A stretch of DNA of 64,000 bases from Echinometra lucunter (GCA_029962745.1 CM057153.1:11872518-11936517); one strand, 5' to 3'; counted from the stretch's first letter, positions 11,405 through 24,674 are shown. The notes: a model not told the origin generated them from the letters alone. Numbers and translations are program-made.

Positions 11405-11665
11405 CAAGGCGAATAAAGGGCAGACCATTCCTCCTTTCAAATCTCGGAATCAGTTCCTACATTACACAGAATGGTCTCCCCTCCTGGCCCACTCGAAACG
11501 CCAATTTCCATTACCGGTGCTCGTCGTGATGTGAAATTAGCTATATTAATGCGACAATCCCCACTTCAAAACGCGTTCTAATAATTGCATGCTCGCACAA
11601 TCACATGGTATGGTTGGTCAGTCATAAATTCGAGGACTAATCATTTTTTCCAGGAAAAAACCTCC
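11405..11665. promoter_or_regulatory. Candidate cis-regulatory island
   Basis: Unique, higher-GC DNA with several homeodomain core sites: GAAATTAGC (near 11534), ATTAATGCG (near 11545), CTAATAATTGCATGC (near 11579, TAATAATTG plus an octamer-like ATGC) and GACTAATCAT (near 11635). There is no coding potential. The inference rests on composition and site density. Confidence 0.25.
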
Positions 11666-12880
11666 CTATTGACATTATCGAAGACCTTACTTTAATCATG
11701 GAGCTTTTTGCATAGAATCTAAAAACATGTAAAAGCTGACATAATAATTCATTAATGTATTGACATTAAAATTGCTATACAACTACTCTGTGCGGCTTTA
11801 AAATCGGATTGCTAAATAATACTTTTATGATATTCGTGTGGTTAATTACTGTAGATGCCCATCTCTTTCACTTCTCTGCACAGTATAGAACGTTATCCTT
11901 AACATCTACAATAGAAATGAAGACAAATAAACAGAAGTATGAAAACAAATTTCATTCAAGGCTTTTTGTCAAAATAATCTTCTTTGTCAAGCGAGCAGTC
12001 CATATTAAGAAAACAAACTAAGAAAAAAAGGCACCGTCATCTCATTCTGTTGAGGTGATTGGGAAATTGTTGCGGGGAGGATAAGATGTACAAAAAGTGT
12101 ACACGTGATTTTACTCGTACAGAATATCATCAATAAATTACATGGAATGGAATCTCGTATTAATTCTTTTTATGGTAACCAACTAATAACCCCTGCATTT
12201 TCTATCCAAGTTTCAAGCTGGACATGGTCTGAATTGTAAGTGTAATATTTATCTCAGAGATGCACACTCCTTGACATCAAAGGAACTGTCTAAAGATAAT
12301 AAACTTCAGGGCACGCTGGAAAATGGCCAAAGAATCATCAGTTCATCCAAGGCACTCGTCTGTGGACAATGTAATGAAAAAGCTGTTCATTCTGTCACAT
12401 CATCTTCATGACGTAGGCGGCTCAGTTGGTCATGAATACAAAAAAATCCGCAAAATAAAACAATACAAGACAAAAACCAGATTATAATGAATCTAGAGAA
12501 GATAAGGGCAAATGTGAACAACACCAAGAGGTGAGTAATATACATTTCGAAAGAGTTGGAAATGTTAGGGTGGAAAGAAGATGTGATGGAATGTTGATGA
12601 CTATAATGTGCTTGAAATATTGATCACATGTTGGGGTATCACCAGTGGGCATTATCAGGCAGTCATTATAGGACTATGGTACTTGAAATGGATTAGCTCA
12701 AAAGAGTCCTTGATCTTATCTGCTTAGATTATCATTAGAGAAGCCATATTCCACAACAGTCAAATGGGAGAGGTATACTGAGAATCCATCATTTCTCTAA
12801 AACCTACAGTTACGTGTTTGCCTAAGTTAGGGATCGAAAGGTAGGCAAACTATTCCAGGTGCTAAGAAAATAAAAAAAGC
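11666..12880. other. Non-coding stretch, nothing recognised
   Basis: AT-rich unique sequence. The 70-codon frame at 11809-12021 lacks features of a gene. Confidence 0.45.
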
Positions 12881-12884
12881 TTCG

Positions 12885-13110
12885 CACCATTAAGACTATC
12901 ACGGGTTAAGCGGAGTGGACCTCAATGAACTTGGGAGCCTCGAAATGTCATTGGATGTGTTTGATCTCATTAACGATGTATCGTGACGAGGAAAGATTGA
13001 CTGAAGACGCCTCGATTCCTCACCCATATCCTTAAAACAACGTCCCCACTGCCAAGAATTAGCGCAACCCTTTGCGCCGTCTAACAACCCACTTTTTCCG
13101 GATCCTGATC
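12885..13110. promoter_or_regulatory. GC-richer unique island, candidate regulatory element
   Basis: A short block of balanced base composition in AT-rich DNA, with CATTAACGATG, GAATTAGCGCAACC and ACGTCCCC words and no convincing reading frame. Function is inferred from composition only. Confidence 0.18.
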
Positions 13111-16100
13111 AGTCCTACATTGAAACTAGGAAGTAAGCTAAATGTACGGCGTAAAGGCAAAGCTACACCTATTTCTTCTTAGCAAAGCTGAAAGCTGGGA
13201 TTGTTCGGTCAATGGAAACGTGTATCCTAATTGACCATGCATCTACACGTGAGTGATGAAACAGTTGGTGCCATAATTATTGAATAAATTAAACTAGCCG
13301 CCACTCATAACCTGATAACGGATTTGGCCTTGTAACATTGAAGTAGATATTATTAGGGACCTTGACATCATACGCTTAACTCACATTGCTTGATCCCCCT
13401 TCTCTCTTTTTCTCTCTCTCCAAAATTTTGTTTCGACTTAAACCCATCTGTACCTAAAAAGGTACAGTCTATATATTCAGCTATCCCGTTGATGGGGTAT
13501 GTATGTGTTTCTAACCTCCATAAATTTGTGAAAAATCTTTTTTCACGTAGAGCAAAACTGAGTTTCACGAATATATCTCGTTGAAAACTATTGCAGAGAC
13601 ATTACTGCTCATTCTTCACCTCTTTATTAGGAAAGAAATTCAAATTTGCGAAATTGGAGCTTCAGAGAAAACCACACTATGGTTTCAAAACATACCTGTA
13701 AATGTCTGTCACTATGTTTTGGCTTTAGGAGTCTTTAACCCCATAGTTCGCCGCATTTTTGTCGACCTAAGAAAGGACCACTTGATAATAGAAAACCTCT
13801 CCCCCTTCAGCGTCTCATTACAGCTTTCCTAGCCAGCCAAATCCTTGAAAGATATCAAGTAGGAGTGAAAACATGGGAACCCACAGTCTAAGGAGATGTT
13901 TGAATAGCCTGTACAGATATGCCCGATATTAAACCATGAAACCGTTTATATGAAGTATCTTTACTTATTTGTTTCCTGACATATGAGGACCATGGCTTTG
14001 ACGACTTGAAGTGCATTCCCTCACATTGACTCCCACACCAACACTCAATAACCCACCCATCACCCACACACACTTTCTCACACATCCGCCCACAGTTAAA
14101 TGCACTCGAAATCACCTCTGCTCCGTTGTGAGTTCCACATTACTTCAAACATCTTACTCTTTCTATTTTCATGATTCATTTCAATAAAACTATCCATCAG
14201 CCAAATGGCATATGGTTATTTCTGGTGAATTCAATATTTCTTGATTTTTCTATTCATTTGGAAATTTAGAGAGATCCTGTGCATGAAGAAGCCATTTCAT
14301 CAACCCCTTCGACGACCAGCCAGGAATTTAGTGGGTGAAGAAATTGACAGATGTCTAAGATACCTCTGTTGTGAAGCCATATGTGCCCACGCTAGTTCCA
14401 TTAACTATTGAAGCGAACAGAATCGCAGTTCATATAACCTTAATTGGGTTACAAATGGTTTGTTGTTATTATCTCTTTACTCCTTCTGTCACTCTGATTT
14501 GGTTTGTTATCCCATGATAATGTCAGGGTATACAGCAATTACTCCAAAATATCAAATTCTTAAAAAAAAAAAAAAAAACTTTTTAAATATGGATTGTCTG
14601 TGTTCCATTTCAAATGAAAAATAAAATGTGAAAAAGCGTACGCGAGACAAAATTGCAGGGTGCCATAACTGAGATGTTTGTAATTTCTCTGCAATATTAT
14701 ACGCGGCTTTTATTTTGACAGAAAAAACCCCCTACATATTGCCGTGTAAAAAGTGATCTGTTTGCTTTTGATTCCTTGAAATACCGAAGTGATTATTGCC
14801 TCTGACGAATATCAGTTTCAATACCCTTCGCAATAATTTTGTAGTTATCTATGGCACAGCATGTCAAAGTCGCCCCGGGTTGTCTTATTGTTGTTGTTGT
14901 CATTGATTATGTTTGTTTATGGAAAGAAACAGTCCAGAGTATATGAAGGGTTTGAAACTTGTGAAATATTAAACGAGGAACATTGAAGAACGAAAATATT
15001 TTGAAAAGTGGAAATATTAGAAAATTGCAATGCTCTGAAAGAGTAAACACGCAATCGCCTTATTTTGTCCTTCATGTTTTCAAAGACATTTGTCATTGTG
15101 TCCTTTGAAAGTGTCATCACATTACAGATATGCGCCTTGGGCGTTTGTTTGAAAGAGGAAAAGAGTGGCGTCTCCACTTTTACACATGCCCATATATGAT
15201 GTATCTTGATCACAGTCCATTGTTCGTTACTTTAAAACGCATTTTGCATTAAGGGGTCCTCCAAGTGCAATGGGCAAGAATCAGTATCATCTAATGATTT
15301 GATATGCCTAGCATGCTTAGAATGAAATATTCACGTTAATACGAAGTCTCTGCGGGTAGATTCAACTACTTCAAGTGGAAGGCACCTCTTACACTTGCTA
15401 GGGAAACGAGAAAATACGAGAAAATAAAAATAGTGAATACTTTCACAGTGTCATTATGAAAGCTCAAATGGTCAAAACGAGCGGAAGGAGCTAAATGAAT
15501 AAATTTTGCTTACCTTTCCTCACTTCATATTCCGAAAGGACATTGCAGGAAGGCTATGTTGAATATACTTCTTTGATATCAGAAGTGATTACCCGCGTAA
15601 GGGGAATTAGAGACGATTTGAAAAATCAATTTCTTGAAGCTGCAACTGTACACTCTAAAAAATTCCATTGTGTTCAAAATTTTTAGTGACTTTTACACCG
15701 TACACTGTACTGCATGTCGACGGGAAAAAAGAAAAACACAAGTAAAAACATAATATAGTTTTGCATATGGATTGGTAATGCTATCGTGCGATAGATCTAC
15801 CGGTGGCCTAGATTTTCTTTGTGTCGTTATACTTCCGGGGACTACTGTTACTCACAGAGAAATGAAATATCTCACATTTCCTCCTTCTTCTCGGACTAAA
15901 ACTTCAAATCTTCACACTCTAATAACTTTCTTCAAAACTAATTGTATGACGTTGATAAGGATATGGTTTTGGGGAAGTTTAAACCATCGTAAACAATATT
16001 AAGTTAATTTCTAAGAGAACCATAAAATGAAGCAGTTGGGGAATAGGTGCCGGGTTTAGTCAATTGTGTTTAGTCAATCCTATGCTAGACTACCACTGAA

Positions 16101-16520
16101 AGATGTAAAGTTTTATAAAAACCTCGGCACCATCCACGCTGGTCTCCTTTGGAAAGGCATAAGAGTGCATGGATAGATCAGCCGAGGAATAAAATAAAAG
16201 CCGAAAAGGGTCATCCATAGGTATAATCATCTATCATTCTCAGATTCTAACTGCTGAAAATAATGTTGTATTTCTTTGAATTCAGGATGTCTAAGTTTTG
16301 CTGTTTTAATGCCATGCTACGATTCTGCCAAACTGTACATTTGCTACTAGAATGTTTGTACTTTCAGTCTATCACTACCAGCACCAACGATAAATTCGAT
16401 TGCTTCTTTTTCTATGGCAACTGCTTCATGCTTGTCATGGGAAAAGTACAATGACTCTTATCTTTCCATTTCTTAACTGCTGCAACTTTACAAGTAGGAC
16501 TCGAACAATGGCATGTGACT
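13111..16520. other. Non-coding stretch
   Basis: Nothing beyond short homopolymers (A-run near 14563-14578) and AT-rich unique DNA is recognised. The cysteine-containing 75-codon minus-strand frame at 13888-14115 has no signal peptide and derives partly from a CACA-rich segment. Confidence 0.45.
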
Positions 16521-16521
16521 G

Positions 16522-16763
16522 CGTGGTGTTGTGGCAAAGTTGGTAAGAGAGAGCGCTCTTAATCAAAGGGTCGTCAGTTCGATTCCCACTGATGCCTGGC
16601 TCCTCGTGTCCTTCAGCAAGACATTTAATCCACATTTGCTGCATTCTACCTAGGTTTGTAAATGGGTACGTGGCACTGCTGGGGTAATAATACTTTTTTA
16701 AATATAATATTTCATTGTAAGCGCCTTGAGCACCCTTTGTTGCGCAATATAAATGTCTTTATT
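16522..16763 (+). mobile_element. tRNA-derived SINE
   Basis: Seen: an RNA polymerase III A box (TGGCAAAGTTGG, 16532-16543) and B box (AGTTCGATTCC, 16576-16586) are spaced as in a tRNA. A tRNA-unrelated body follows (CCTTCAGCAAGACATTTAATCC near 16609-16630, given here as CCTTCAGCAAGACA and TTTAATCC). The 3' tail contains GTAAGCGCCTTGAGCACC and GCGCAATATAAATG near 16717-16755. Known: this tail type is shared between SINEs and L2/CR1-clade LINEs in many marine animals and lets the SINE borrow LINE machinery. The head diverges from a functional tRNA. The minus-strand frame at 16435-16644 is a shadow of the SINE. Confidence 0.82.
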
Positions 16764-17990
16764 ATGGGAGCCTAAAACCAGGGAGGTACACTTCCCTGCT
16801 AAACTGCGGCTTCCAACACCACCTATCGGAAGAAGACATAATCATCTGTATAGTCCGTTCGCCCACACAGGTTTGTTCGAATGGACCAACTCTCAAACAA
16901 AGCGTGTAATGGCATTATCGCGGTCACTGATGATAACTAAGAGATAACTGATCTTTAAGTACAACCGGTTCTCAAGTTTAGACTCAATTACCGAGGAGAG
17001 ATTTGCCCTTTTTCGAATACGTGTTCCTCATTTTGATAAGCTTTGATGAACGTAGACATGACTCATCTCGTTATGTGTATGGAAGTCATGAGAAAAGGCA
17101 GCCTTTTAACAAAACAATCTGCTTATAACATCCGAAATATATCAAAATTAAAGCATCATGTCATAGCGGTTTCTCGTGTAATCTCATATTGAAGAACATC
17201 AGGGACACATCTCATAAGGAAATGTATAGGAAAGTCATGTTTCAGCCACACACAAACACACACAAACGCACACGCACACAATCTGAAGCACGCACACCCC
17301 TCTATAACCTCCACAGACGCACATATTATAGCTATTTGATGAGGCTCATTATAGGCAATTATCTTGTCGAGAGAAAAATAGCTCCTCAAATTAATTTGAT
17401 AATACATTCATCATAATTTCATGGCTGCGAAACTAATGAGAAGTCATTCTGTTAGGCAAATAACAGATTTAGAAATAAATGCATTGGCTCTTCGGGCAAA
17501 TATGTCCCATTCGGGTACAAAGGTATTTAATTTTCGTCCAACTTTGCCAAATATACAGATAAGAATATTGGACAGTGAATTATTCATTTTTATGATCATC
17601 CATCTTCAAGCATAAAGAATCAATAAAGTATAAAATACATGCGTACTAACCTAAGGTAATGAAATGAATATCAAGGACAGACATGTGATTCAATATTCTT
17701 AACAATGTTCGATTTAACCAAAATTATTTTATGTTTTGTAGACTGAGAATAAGAATATTTTTTGTCCTACTTAAAATGGGATGGTGCACCAGTGGAATCG
17801 CATGTTTTACTGACAAAAACTCGAATAATTTCTTATCGAAAAAGGGCACTCAGACTTTATGAAAAAAATTGTGAAAAAGTGTCAACTTAAGTCTGCGTTC
17901 TACTGAATAGATACAAGTTTTTCAAATCCACAAACAAGTACCAAACAAGTACCCTACACCAAAGGACAGCGTAATTTTTGTATAGAGCTG
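16764..17990. other. Non-coding stretch
   Basis: Only a CA-rich tract (17247-17300) and AT-rich unique DNA. No gene recognised. Confidence 0.45.
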
Positions 17991-17991
17991 G

Positions 17992-17993
<2 letters not shown>

Positions 17994-18049
<56 letters not shown>
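17994..18049. repeat. (TA)n microsatellite
   Basis: About 27 uninterrupted TA units. It is followed at 18131-18168 by CT and CA tracts, making a compound microsatellite cluster. Confidence 0.97.
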
Positions 18050-18055
<6 letters not shown>

Positions 18056-18131
18056 AAAGAAAATAGTGATCACCCCTCTACTCTTTTCCTCGAACATGTG
18101 GCAGAATGTCATTTTGCCCACAGCAAACCTA

Positions 18132-18167
<36 letters not shown>

Positions 18168-18197
18168 GTACGCACACAGGACTATCACATCAAAATC

Positions 18198-18262
18198 GGC
18201 ACTGCCGATTGACTAAGCGGTAAGCCTTTCCAAAAGATGGAAACTGAGGGTCGAAACATACA
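18198..18262 (+). pseudogene. Possible decayed tRNA-like / SINE head
   Basis: A TTGACTAAGCGGTAAGCC block (18209-18226) resembles a tRNA A-box region, and GGGTCGAAAC (18248-18257) resembles a B box at workable spacing. The anticodon arm and 3' acceptor stem do not pair convincingly, so it is at most a relic. Confidence 0.25.
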
Positions 18263-19994
18263 AAGCTCTTCACATGATAATTAACAGTTAGGTCCAGCTC
18301 AAAGAAGGCGTCACTTGCTGCGGTGTTGGAATGGCGTCAGTGATGGTTACGGTATTTTTCGAGTCAGGAAAGGATGATACCGATTTTGAATTCAATTATA
18401 AATAGAGCATTATTTTCATATGATACTTCTGAAAAATGACGTAAGGGTTGATACGTTCGCAGGCTTGATTAGCGCAGATAATCGACTCAATTGAAATAAC
18501 GCTTTGTGTCACCAGTATGACCAGCTGAGGGCTTTTGCAGTCCATTTGCACAGTAGTAACTATGCAGTGGTAGTTTTTTTTTTTTTTCAGGTCACATTTA
18601 CCTTTATAATTGAAATTGATTTCATGAAAGGTTCTATTTCGTTTCATTGATTTTGGTCCACATCATGTTTACTAATATCATCTAAATAACATTTCATGAA
18701 CATGTCCAGGTGACTCGTGAAGGTATACAAACACATCACGCAATAAGAGTTCCTAGTAAGAGACATATCAACCGCAACTGCCATTTTGATATACAGTAAT
18801 TGTTGTAGTAAAAAGAATTTCTAAAGACACATGAATGTTCAGGGAAATGTCAAGGTAACTTATATTCATTTGTGAAAGAAATCGATGCGAAGCGAAGACA
18901 TTCATCGAATATCAATTGCGGCTTCAAAGGTCCCAGACGATCAATATGTATCCAATCTCTAAACCCTTCCTCGTTTATGGGTGACTTCAGGAAGGTAAAT
19001 AACGAAACAAAGGCCCTAGACATGATGTCATGACTCAGCTTTTGGCTTTTGGAGTGCGAATATGAATAATTTCGAAGCATTAGATGACGATAAATCGTAA
19101 GCGCCTAATAGCCCATCAATGCTAGCTCCTTTTAGGTCATACTACATTAAACAATCATCATCTTATGCAATTTCCTGCTTTAAAAGCAGCGCATGTTATG
19201 TGTTTACCTCTGCCATGGTAATCCTTGATTTCATAACTAACCTAATCAACACTTCATTTTTTTTATACTGATGACCATGGTTTCCGCAGAGAGAAATTTG
19301 CTATTAATCTTATTTCACCGATGGCATTTGTGTAAAAAGAACAAATAACAATTGTCAAGTAAGCCATCTATTATAGAGATTTTTAATTTCTCAAAAGTGC
19401 ATACAAGCAGAATAACGAGCTTAGTCACTTAAAGAATAGGAATGAATCATAGATAGATTGCCTTTTGAAATAAGGTAAAGGTAGAAATAGCCTACTTATC
19501 TGCCTATACACTCCTTTAGCAAACACTAATTTGCTCTGCAGAATCTAATTATATGACTTAATATGATACAGGAAAGCTAAAATTGAGTGCCCGTTTGCTC
19601 TCAGACACCCTCCTTTACAGAAACATCGGAGAAAGGGCACAAGAAGTAAAAATGGGACTTCAAATGGCCATTACGTCATATGAAACAACACATAAGAGCT
19701 TTATTAGTACGATTTGCTTGTTTTATGGGGTCTCACTCAGTATAGCTTTACTGAAGTTGGGGCTTTAATAACCATATCCAACATCTGGAGTGACATTATG
19801 CAGAAAGAAGATGAAATAAACAATAGAGGATTGCAACACACCCAATTGTAACTGTCACGACAAATTGAAAGATGCATCTATTGTCACTACTTGTATTACA
19901 CGCATATAGTCTGAGCTAGGTACTTCAACTGAAAAGATGTGTATCGAGTGGCAAGAGCAAATCATTTAGAGGTCTAAAATTAAGGACTCGACAT
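18263..19994. other. Non-coding stretch
   Basis: AT-rich DNA without recognised genes. A T-run lies at 18576-18588. Confidence 0.45.
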
Positions 19995-20330
19995 GTAAGC
20001 ACCTCACTGATCATGCTGATCTTCAAACATCCCTAGAACGAAAAATCCGTCAAGAAGTACGAGACCTGAATCAGATTTGAAACAATACAATCGTCGCAAC
20101 TCCATCGGCATCTCAGGGGTACCTGAGGCAGCTAACAAAAACACAGACCATCTCGCTATGAGCTAGTGCTAGACACACGTGGCATTAATCTGTCTCCTGC
20201 TGATATTGCTAGATCTCATCGGATAGGAACCCTCCCCCTGAACTGTTCCTCCAGATGCTCCTCCAGGAGGTTCTTCTACTTCAGGCATCAAAATGTTTTA
20301 TCAACGCAACATGTCTTCTACTCTAGCTTT
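19995..20330 (+). pseudogene. Decayed LINE ORF1 (L1/Tx1-like, transposase_22 domain) fragment
   Basis: Seen: across several frames the plus strand reads DHADLQTSLERKIRQE, then NRRNSI..ISGVPEAANKNTDHL, then GINLSPADIARSHRIG. Frameshifts and stops break it (a TGA near 20078 and a shift near 20160). Known: L1/Tx1-like ORF1 proteins have a coiled coil followed by an RRM with the pattern RxNNLRIxGIPE...NTDxL...LGxxLSxxDIxRSHRIG, which this matches in order. Inference: it is a dead, partial copy of the RNA-binding chaperone ORF. No ORF2 follows. Confidence 0.75.
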
Positions 20331-20507
20331 CAATTTATTTTGCGTTAGTATTAAACAGTGGACAGAGAACCGGATATTAAACAAAGTTGGACTTTCTCAA
20401 AATTGAAAGTTCTGTGAAGAAAAAAGTATTTTCTCAATGATACGCTAACGTCAATGCAGTCTGAGTATGTCTGCATACACATGTAAATAAAAATTACATT
20501 TCTTCGG

Positions 20508-21060
20508 AGCTCTTCTTCTCTTTTCCCTACCTACTTCTCTCTCAATTTTTCCATCTGTCTGTCTGTCTCTCTCTTTCTCTCTATATCACGTTATGCTCCA
20601 TCTGTCGTTGCCCTTTACTGTCTGAAATGATCATTTCCTCTTTCCCCTGTCTTCTTTTCCACCTGTACGCTCTCTCTCTCTCTCCTATCCTCGCTCTATT
20701 TTCCTTCCTCTCTCATCTTTTCTCATTTCTTCCTTATACTTTCCATCTGATGTGAGTGAGTGTGGGACACCTGTGTTGTTGGAATGAGTAATGTAAAGAA
20801 TGTTGACAAATGTACCTTTTTTTCCCAACTCCAAGTCCTGCACTTTTTCTCCATCTACTACTCTCTCAATCAGTCCGTCTGTTTCTCTCTCTCTTGATGG
20901 CCCTAATCTCCATTTCTCCTTGCCACTCCTTAATTCATAAACTTATCCCCTCCTCTCCTATTACGTCCCCTTTCTGTTGCTCAGTCTCTCTATATTGCCC
21001 CCCCCCCTCTCTCTCTCTCTACCCATATTCTATTTTATATTCTCGCGTTATCATCTTCCT
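20508..21060. repeat. CT-rich (pyrimidine-rich) tract
   Basis: About 550 bases dominated by (CT)n, (TCTC)n and (CTGT)n words with an imperfect duplication: blocks near 20530-20800 and 20830-21130 share CTCTCTCAAT, CATCT and TGTGTGG..CACCTG words. The open frame at 20810-21211 is a low-complexity by-product. Confidence 0.8.
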
Positions 21061-21211
21061 GGTTTTTTCGTTACTCTTTTTTTATGTGAGTATGTATGCG
21101 TGTGTAGCGTGCGTGTTTGTGTGGTACACCTGCGCTAATGGAATGTGTGATGTATGCAAATGTTTTATTTTCGGTTTTACATGTAATGATGTTGATTTGA
21201 TTATTGTTTAA

Positions 21212-23984
21212 ACATTAAAAGCCAGCCCATGAGCAGTGAGCTGTTTTATGGCTATACGTCCGTTTTATTTTTTTTCCAATCTTTTACGTACATGAATATG
21301 TCCTTTTTTTGTTTATTTTGATTTAAAATCGAAAAATGAAAACAAAAGAAAATATTAAAAGAGCATGATTAGCATAGCTTTTATTAGTGTTTCATATTTA
21401 TTATTCCGTAAGATACTCAGAGATACACGCGACAGGGTACCTTATTTGAAGTATGAAATGTACTACATGAATCCTTTTCCATTATCATGACGCGGTGGAA
21501 AATAATATGTCAAAGATTGATATCGATTTTCTTACAGGCTATATCCATTAGGCATAATATTGCAGATCGGGAACACTCGAATGTGAATTGATTGATGCTT
21601 TAAGCTAGATTAAGTCCCCACTTCATCATTAGTTTATTAGGTGGCTCAGCCTTTTGTGAATCTTGAATACTGACGAAGGCTATTCGATAAAGCGTTGCTT
21701 CACCCCAAAATAAACCTGAAATTTTAGATACATTTTAGAACTTATGATTATAATTATGTCGCAAATATCGTAAAGATTGATTTTAGGCTAGACTTCGGTT
21801 TTCAGTCGAGTGCTGGAGCGTGAAAGAGCACGAATTTCGTTGATAAAATGGTGAACAACCTTTAGAAAGGAGATAAAAAATTGATCCAAGGATTGAGTTG
21901 TTGAGATGAAAGCGGTGTAGAAATCCTATCTCATCGACTACTCTCTGAAAGATAGAACAACAGTGCAAATTAATATCTTTCAAAAAAATAAAAATAAAAC
22001 GTGTAGCGTTATGCGTATATCTTTGTCAATCAAAATACTTTGATATAGAATTCCTGACGTTTCAAAAACTTGAAGATTTTCCAAGAATATTGTGAATAAT
22101 TTTTCAGAAATGCATATCATTTGACTACTTTCTTTGAGTGCTTTTCTTGTTACAGCGTTAAAACTCCGACCTAGTTGATCATAGTGAATTGAGTTGAAAA
22201 TTCAACCGAAATAAAATGAAAGGCGGTTTAAAGGGTTAAACGGTATTATTTTAACATTTTGTGGGCTATGACGAATTACCTTTTACAATCAAAAGAAATC
22301 TCGAAACGATGAAAAGGACGAAAGAACGAAATGAAAGAGAGAGAGAGAGAGAGAGAAGAGAGAGAGCGAGAGAAAGGTAACAGATGATATTCTTCTCCGA
22401 AAATTGAATTTATGCAACTTTGTTCGAACTTATCCTGGAATTGCTCTTCAAAACTGACTGAAAGAGAAAGCAAAGAAAACCCACAAAAAGAGAAAAAATA
22501 ATCTTTCCTATAATATTTTTTCCTTGAAGCATTGAGAAATGTTTTTTTTTTCCAAACAGTTATGCCAAAACGTGTTTTTAGCACCTTCATTCTCTTTAGA
22601 AAAGAGAAACGTACCCTTAAGTACCCTTCATGATAATTATGAAGAAAAGAAAACATTTAAACATTCATCAAAGTCATCTGTCTTGGGCAATAAGGACATC
22701 TTTTACTGGATCACTAAGGTTGAAATGATGGTCCTTTCGAAATCCTTAGATGCGAAAAATATGAATATCATTTTAAGATGAACATCGCCTGCAGTTTTAA
22801 AGGTGCTACAATTCTGTTTCACTTAAGTATAAACGTGGTAACAGTTTGGGCATAAAAGAGATATCCACGAATGCATGTGTCCATCGTTCAAGGGTTGAAA
22901 ATAAAATTGTTGCAATTCAATTTTAACTTAGGGACATGTTAAAATGATATCACAAACACACTGGATGTATATAGGCTCATCAATTTCTAAATAAAACGTG
23001 TACTGTTTATTATATTTGCTTACTACCCTATTGTAGGCCCCGTCGAGTAGAACTCAACCCCATCATCTAATAACTCTATATCTTCCACTTTCAGGCACGA
23101 TGCAATCACAGCAGCAATTCTAGATTCAAAGAGCCGTAAACTCCTCAGCGACTCTCAACAAGCTCTGACTCCGCATAGCCCACTACCGTGGAATTGAGCC
23201 CATAACCTTGACACTGCTAAAAGATTAGCAGCGCAGGAAATAGAGGGGTATGTTACCTCTTCAGCAATAAGTACATCCGGCTCAGTGAATCTGCTAATAA
23301 ATCTGCAACCCGACTTGACGCGTAAGCTTTTAGTGCGTATTGACAAAGACTGGCTACTTGGAATTCCTTAAAACTTGTATCACTCCCCTTGTTAGTTTGC
23401 TTAGATTGACACAAATGTGGAATTGGTAATCTAAAGTAGGACATTAGATTTAAATCTGCTCCTTTATTTTAATTTTAGACAACCAATAATAGCCAATAAA
23501 GGCCTATATCAATTATACAAATTAAGGACATGAAATAGACGACATTCATAAACTTCCAGTTTGAACCGGATATTCGACGTATTCTGGAGGCTACTATGCC
23601 AACAAAGAGTCAAACTTTGATAATAGTCGTCTATTAAACTTTCCGTATGCACAAAGAAAGGCGCAGATTTGATGCAACAGTGTTTGCAAATGTTGGAGAA
23701 GACTAAAGAATTTAATGGAACACCAAAGTGGTTTGGCCTTTAGCATGTTAATGCGTGAATTCATGAACAGGAACATTCCATTTTGACCCAGAAAAAAATA
23801 TATATATACCTTCCGGCAGAACGGTTAGATCTGTATGGCATGTTTCAGCTATTTTCAATCATATTTGTATTGTGCACCCAAAGGGAATGCAGAAGAGTAC
23901 AGCGTTCTCGTTCCATTTTGAAACGTTGCCCATTTTGCTTTTCATTGAGCATTTTCCTTCATGAAATACGCACTATGTCTCCTT
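21212..23984. other. Non-coding stretch
   Basis: Contains a GA tract at 22334-22373. The frames at 22276-22656 and 23155-23444 have no recognised similarity. No gene supported. Confidence 0.45.
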
Positions 23985-24265
23985 AGGTACGAAGTACCTC
24001 TCTTTCCCCCTTGCAGGTGCCCATAATTATGGCGCTGTGCTTAGGATTTGCCCCATCCTAAATCGAATTCTTCCCCCAGCGGGACCTTGCTAATGAGCGC
24101 CTTGATTGTCCCGGGTATTTGGGACGTCCTGGGTGCCCGAATCCACAATGTGAAATTCTTTCATTTGTCTTTTCACTCATCATACACAACGCCATAAATT
24201 CCGTATTTGTGGTAATGTGAATTATCGTAATCGATCAAGGAGACAATTTCAAGGGCCGCCCCAGA
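23985..24265. promoter_or_regulatory. Homeodomain-site-rich island, candidate enhancer
   Basis: Unique, higher-GC DNA without reading frames. It contains the palindrome CCATAATTATGG (near 24019), CTAATGAGC (near 24091), CCTTGATTGTCCCGGG (near 24100-24116), TAATGTGAATTA (near 24213, two opposed TAAT cores) and GTAATCGATCAAGG (near 24227, homeodomain plus TCF-like). It lies about 3 kb downstream of the orexin-type exon on that gene's strand. Whether it serves that gene is unknown. Confidence 0.32.
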
Positions 24266-24674
24266 GCTGGGAGCTAAGTCTTTATTTTGGGTTTGAAAAG
24301 TTAAAAACTGTAAGGAGAGAGAGGGGAAAGAATGCAATTGAACCCCAATTTAAATTACAAATGCGGTCAAAATGATGGAAATATTAAAAAGGCCAAGAGA
24401 CATTACGGTAAGTGCGAATAAACCACGAGAAAGCTGGAAGAGCAGTGTCCTTTGATGAATATAGACTTTCAAGGAAAACCGGTGTGGCCAGCTTGCGTTT
24501 AATGAATAGTAAAATTTCAAAGACATTAAACTTTATACATTATAAAATGAAAGAATACTTTGAAACCATGAAGTGCAATCCAGTATGGGATGGAGACAGC
24601 TTTTACAACCCCTCGCGTCATTTGGAAGACACATCAGTACTGCAGTGCGCCTACGTTACGAGGAGGGGATACGC

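Noticed and set aside
13888..14115. Cysteine-containing 75-codon minus-strand frame, considered as a second secreted peptide
   Set aside because: No N-terminal hydrophobic segment, no dibasic or amidation sites, and part of it derives from a CACA-rich tract.
16529..16600. Functional tRNA gene
   Set aside because: A and B boxes are present, but the cloverleaf stems do not pair and the sequence continues into a SINE body and tail.
16435..16644. 69-codon minus-strand frame
   Set aside because: Antisense read-through of the SINE head, including its A and B boxes.
24290..24320. Possible terminal exon of the orexin-type gene: strong minus-strand acceptor followed by Ser-Phe-stop and an AATAAA
   Set aside because: The fit is neat, but it adds two residues only and rests on no sequence similarity. 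Other acceptor-like sites exist between it and 27055.
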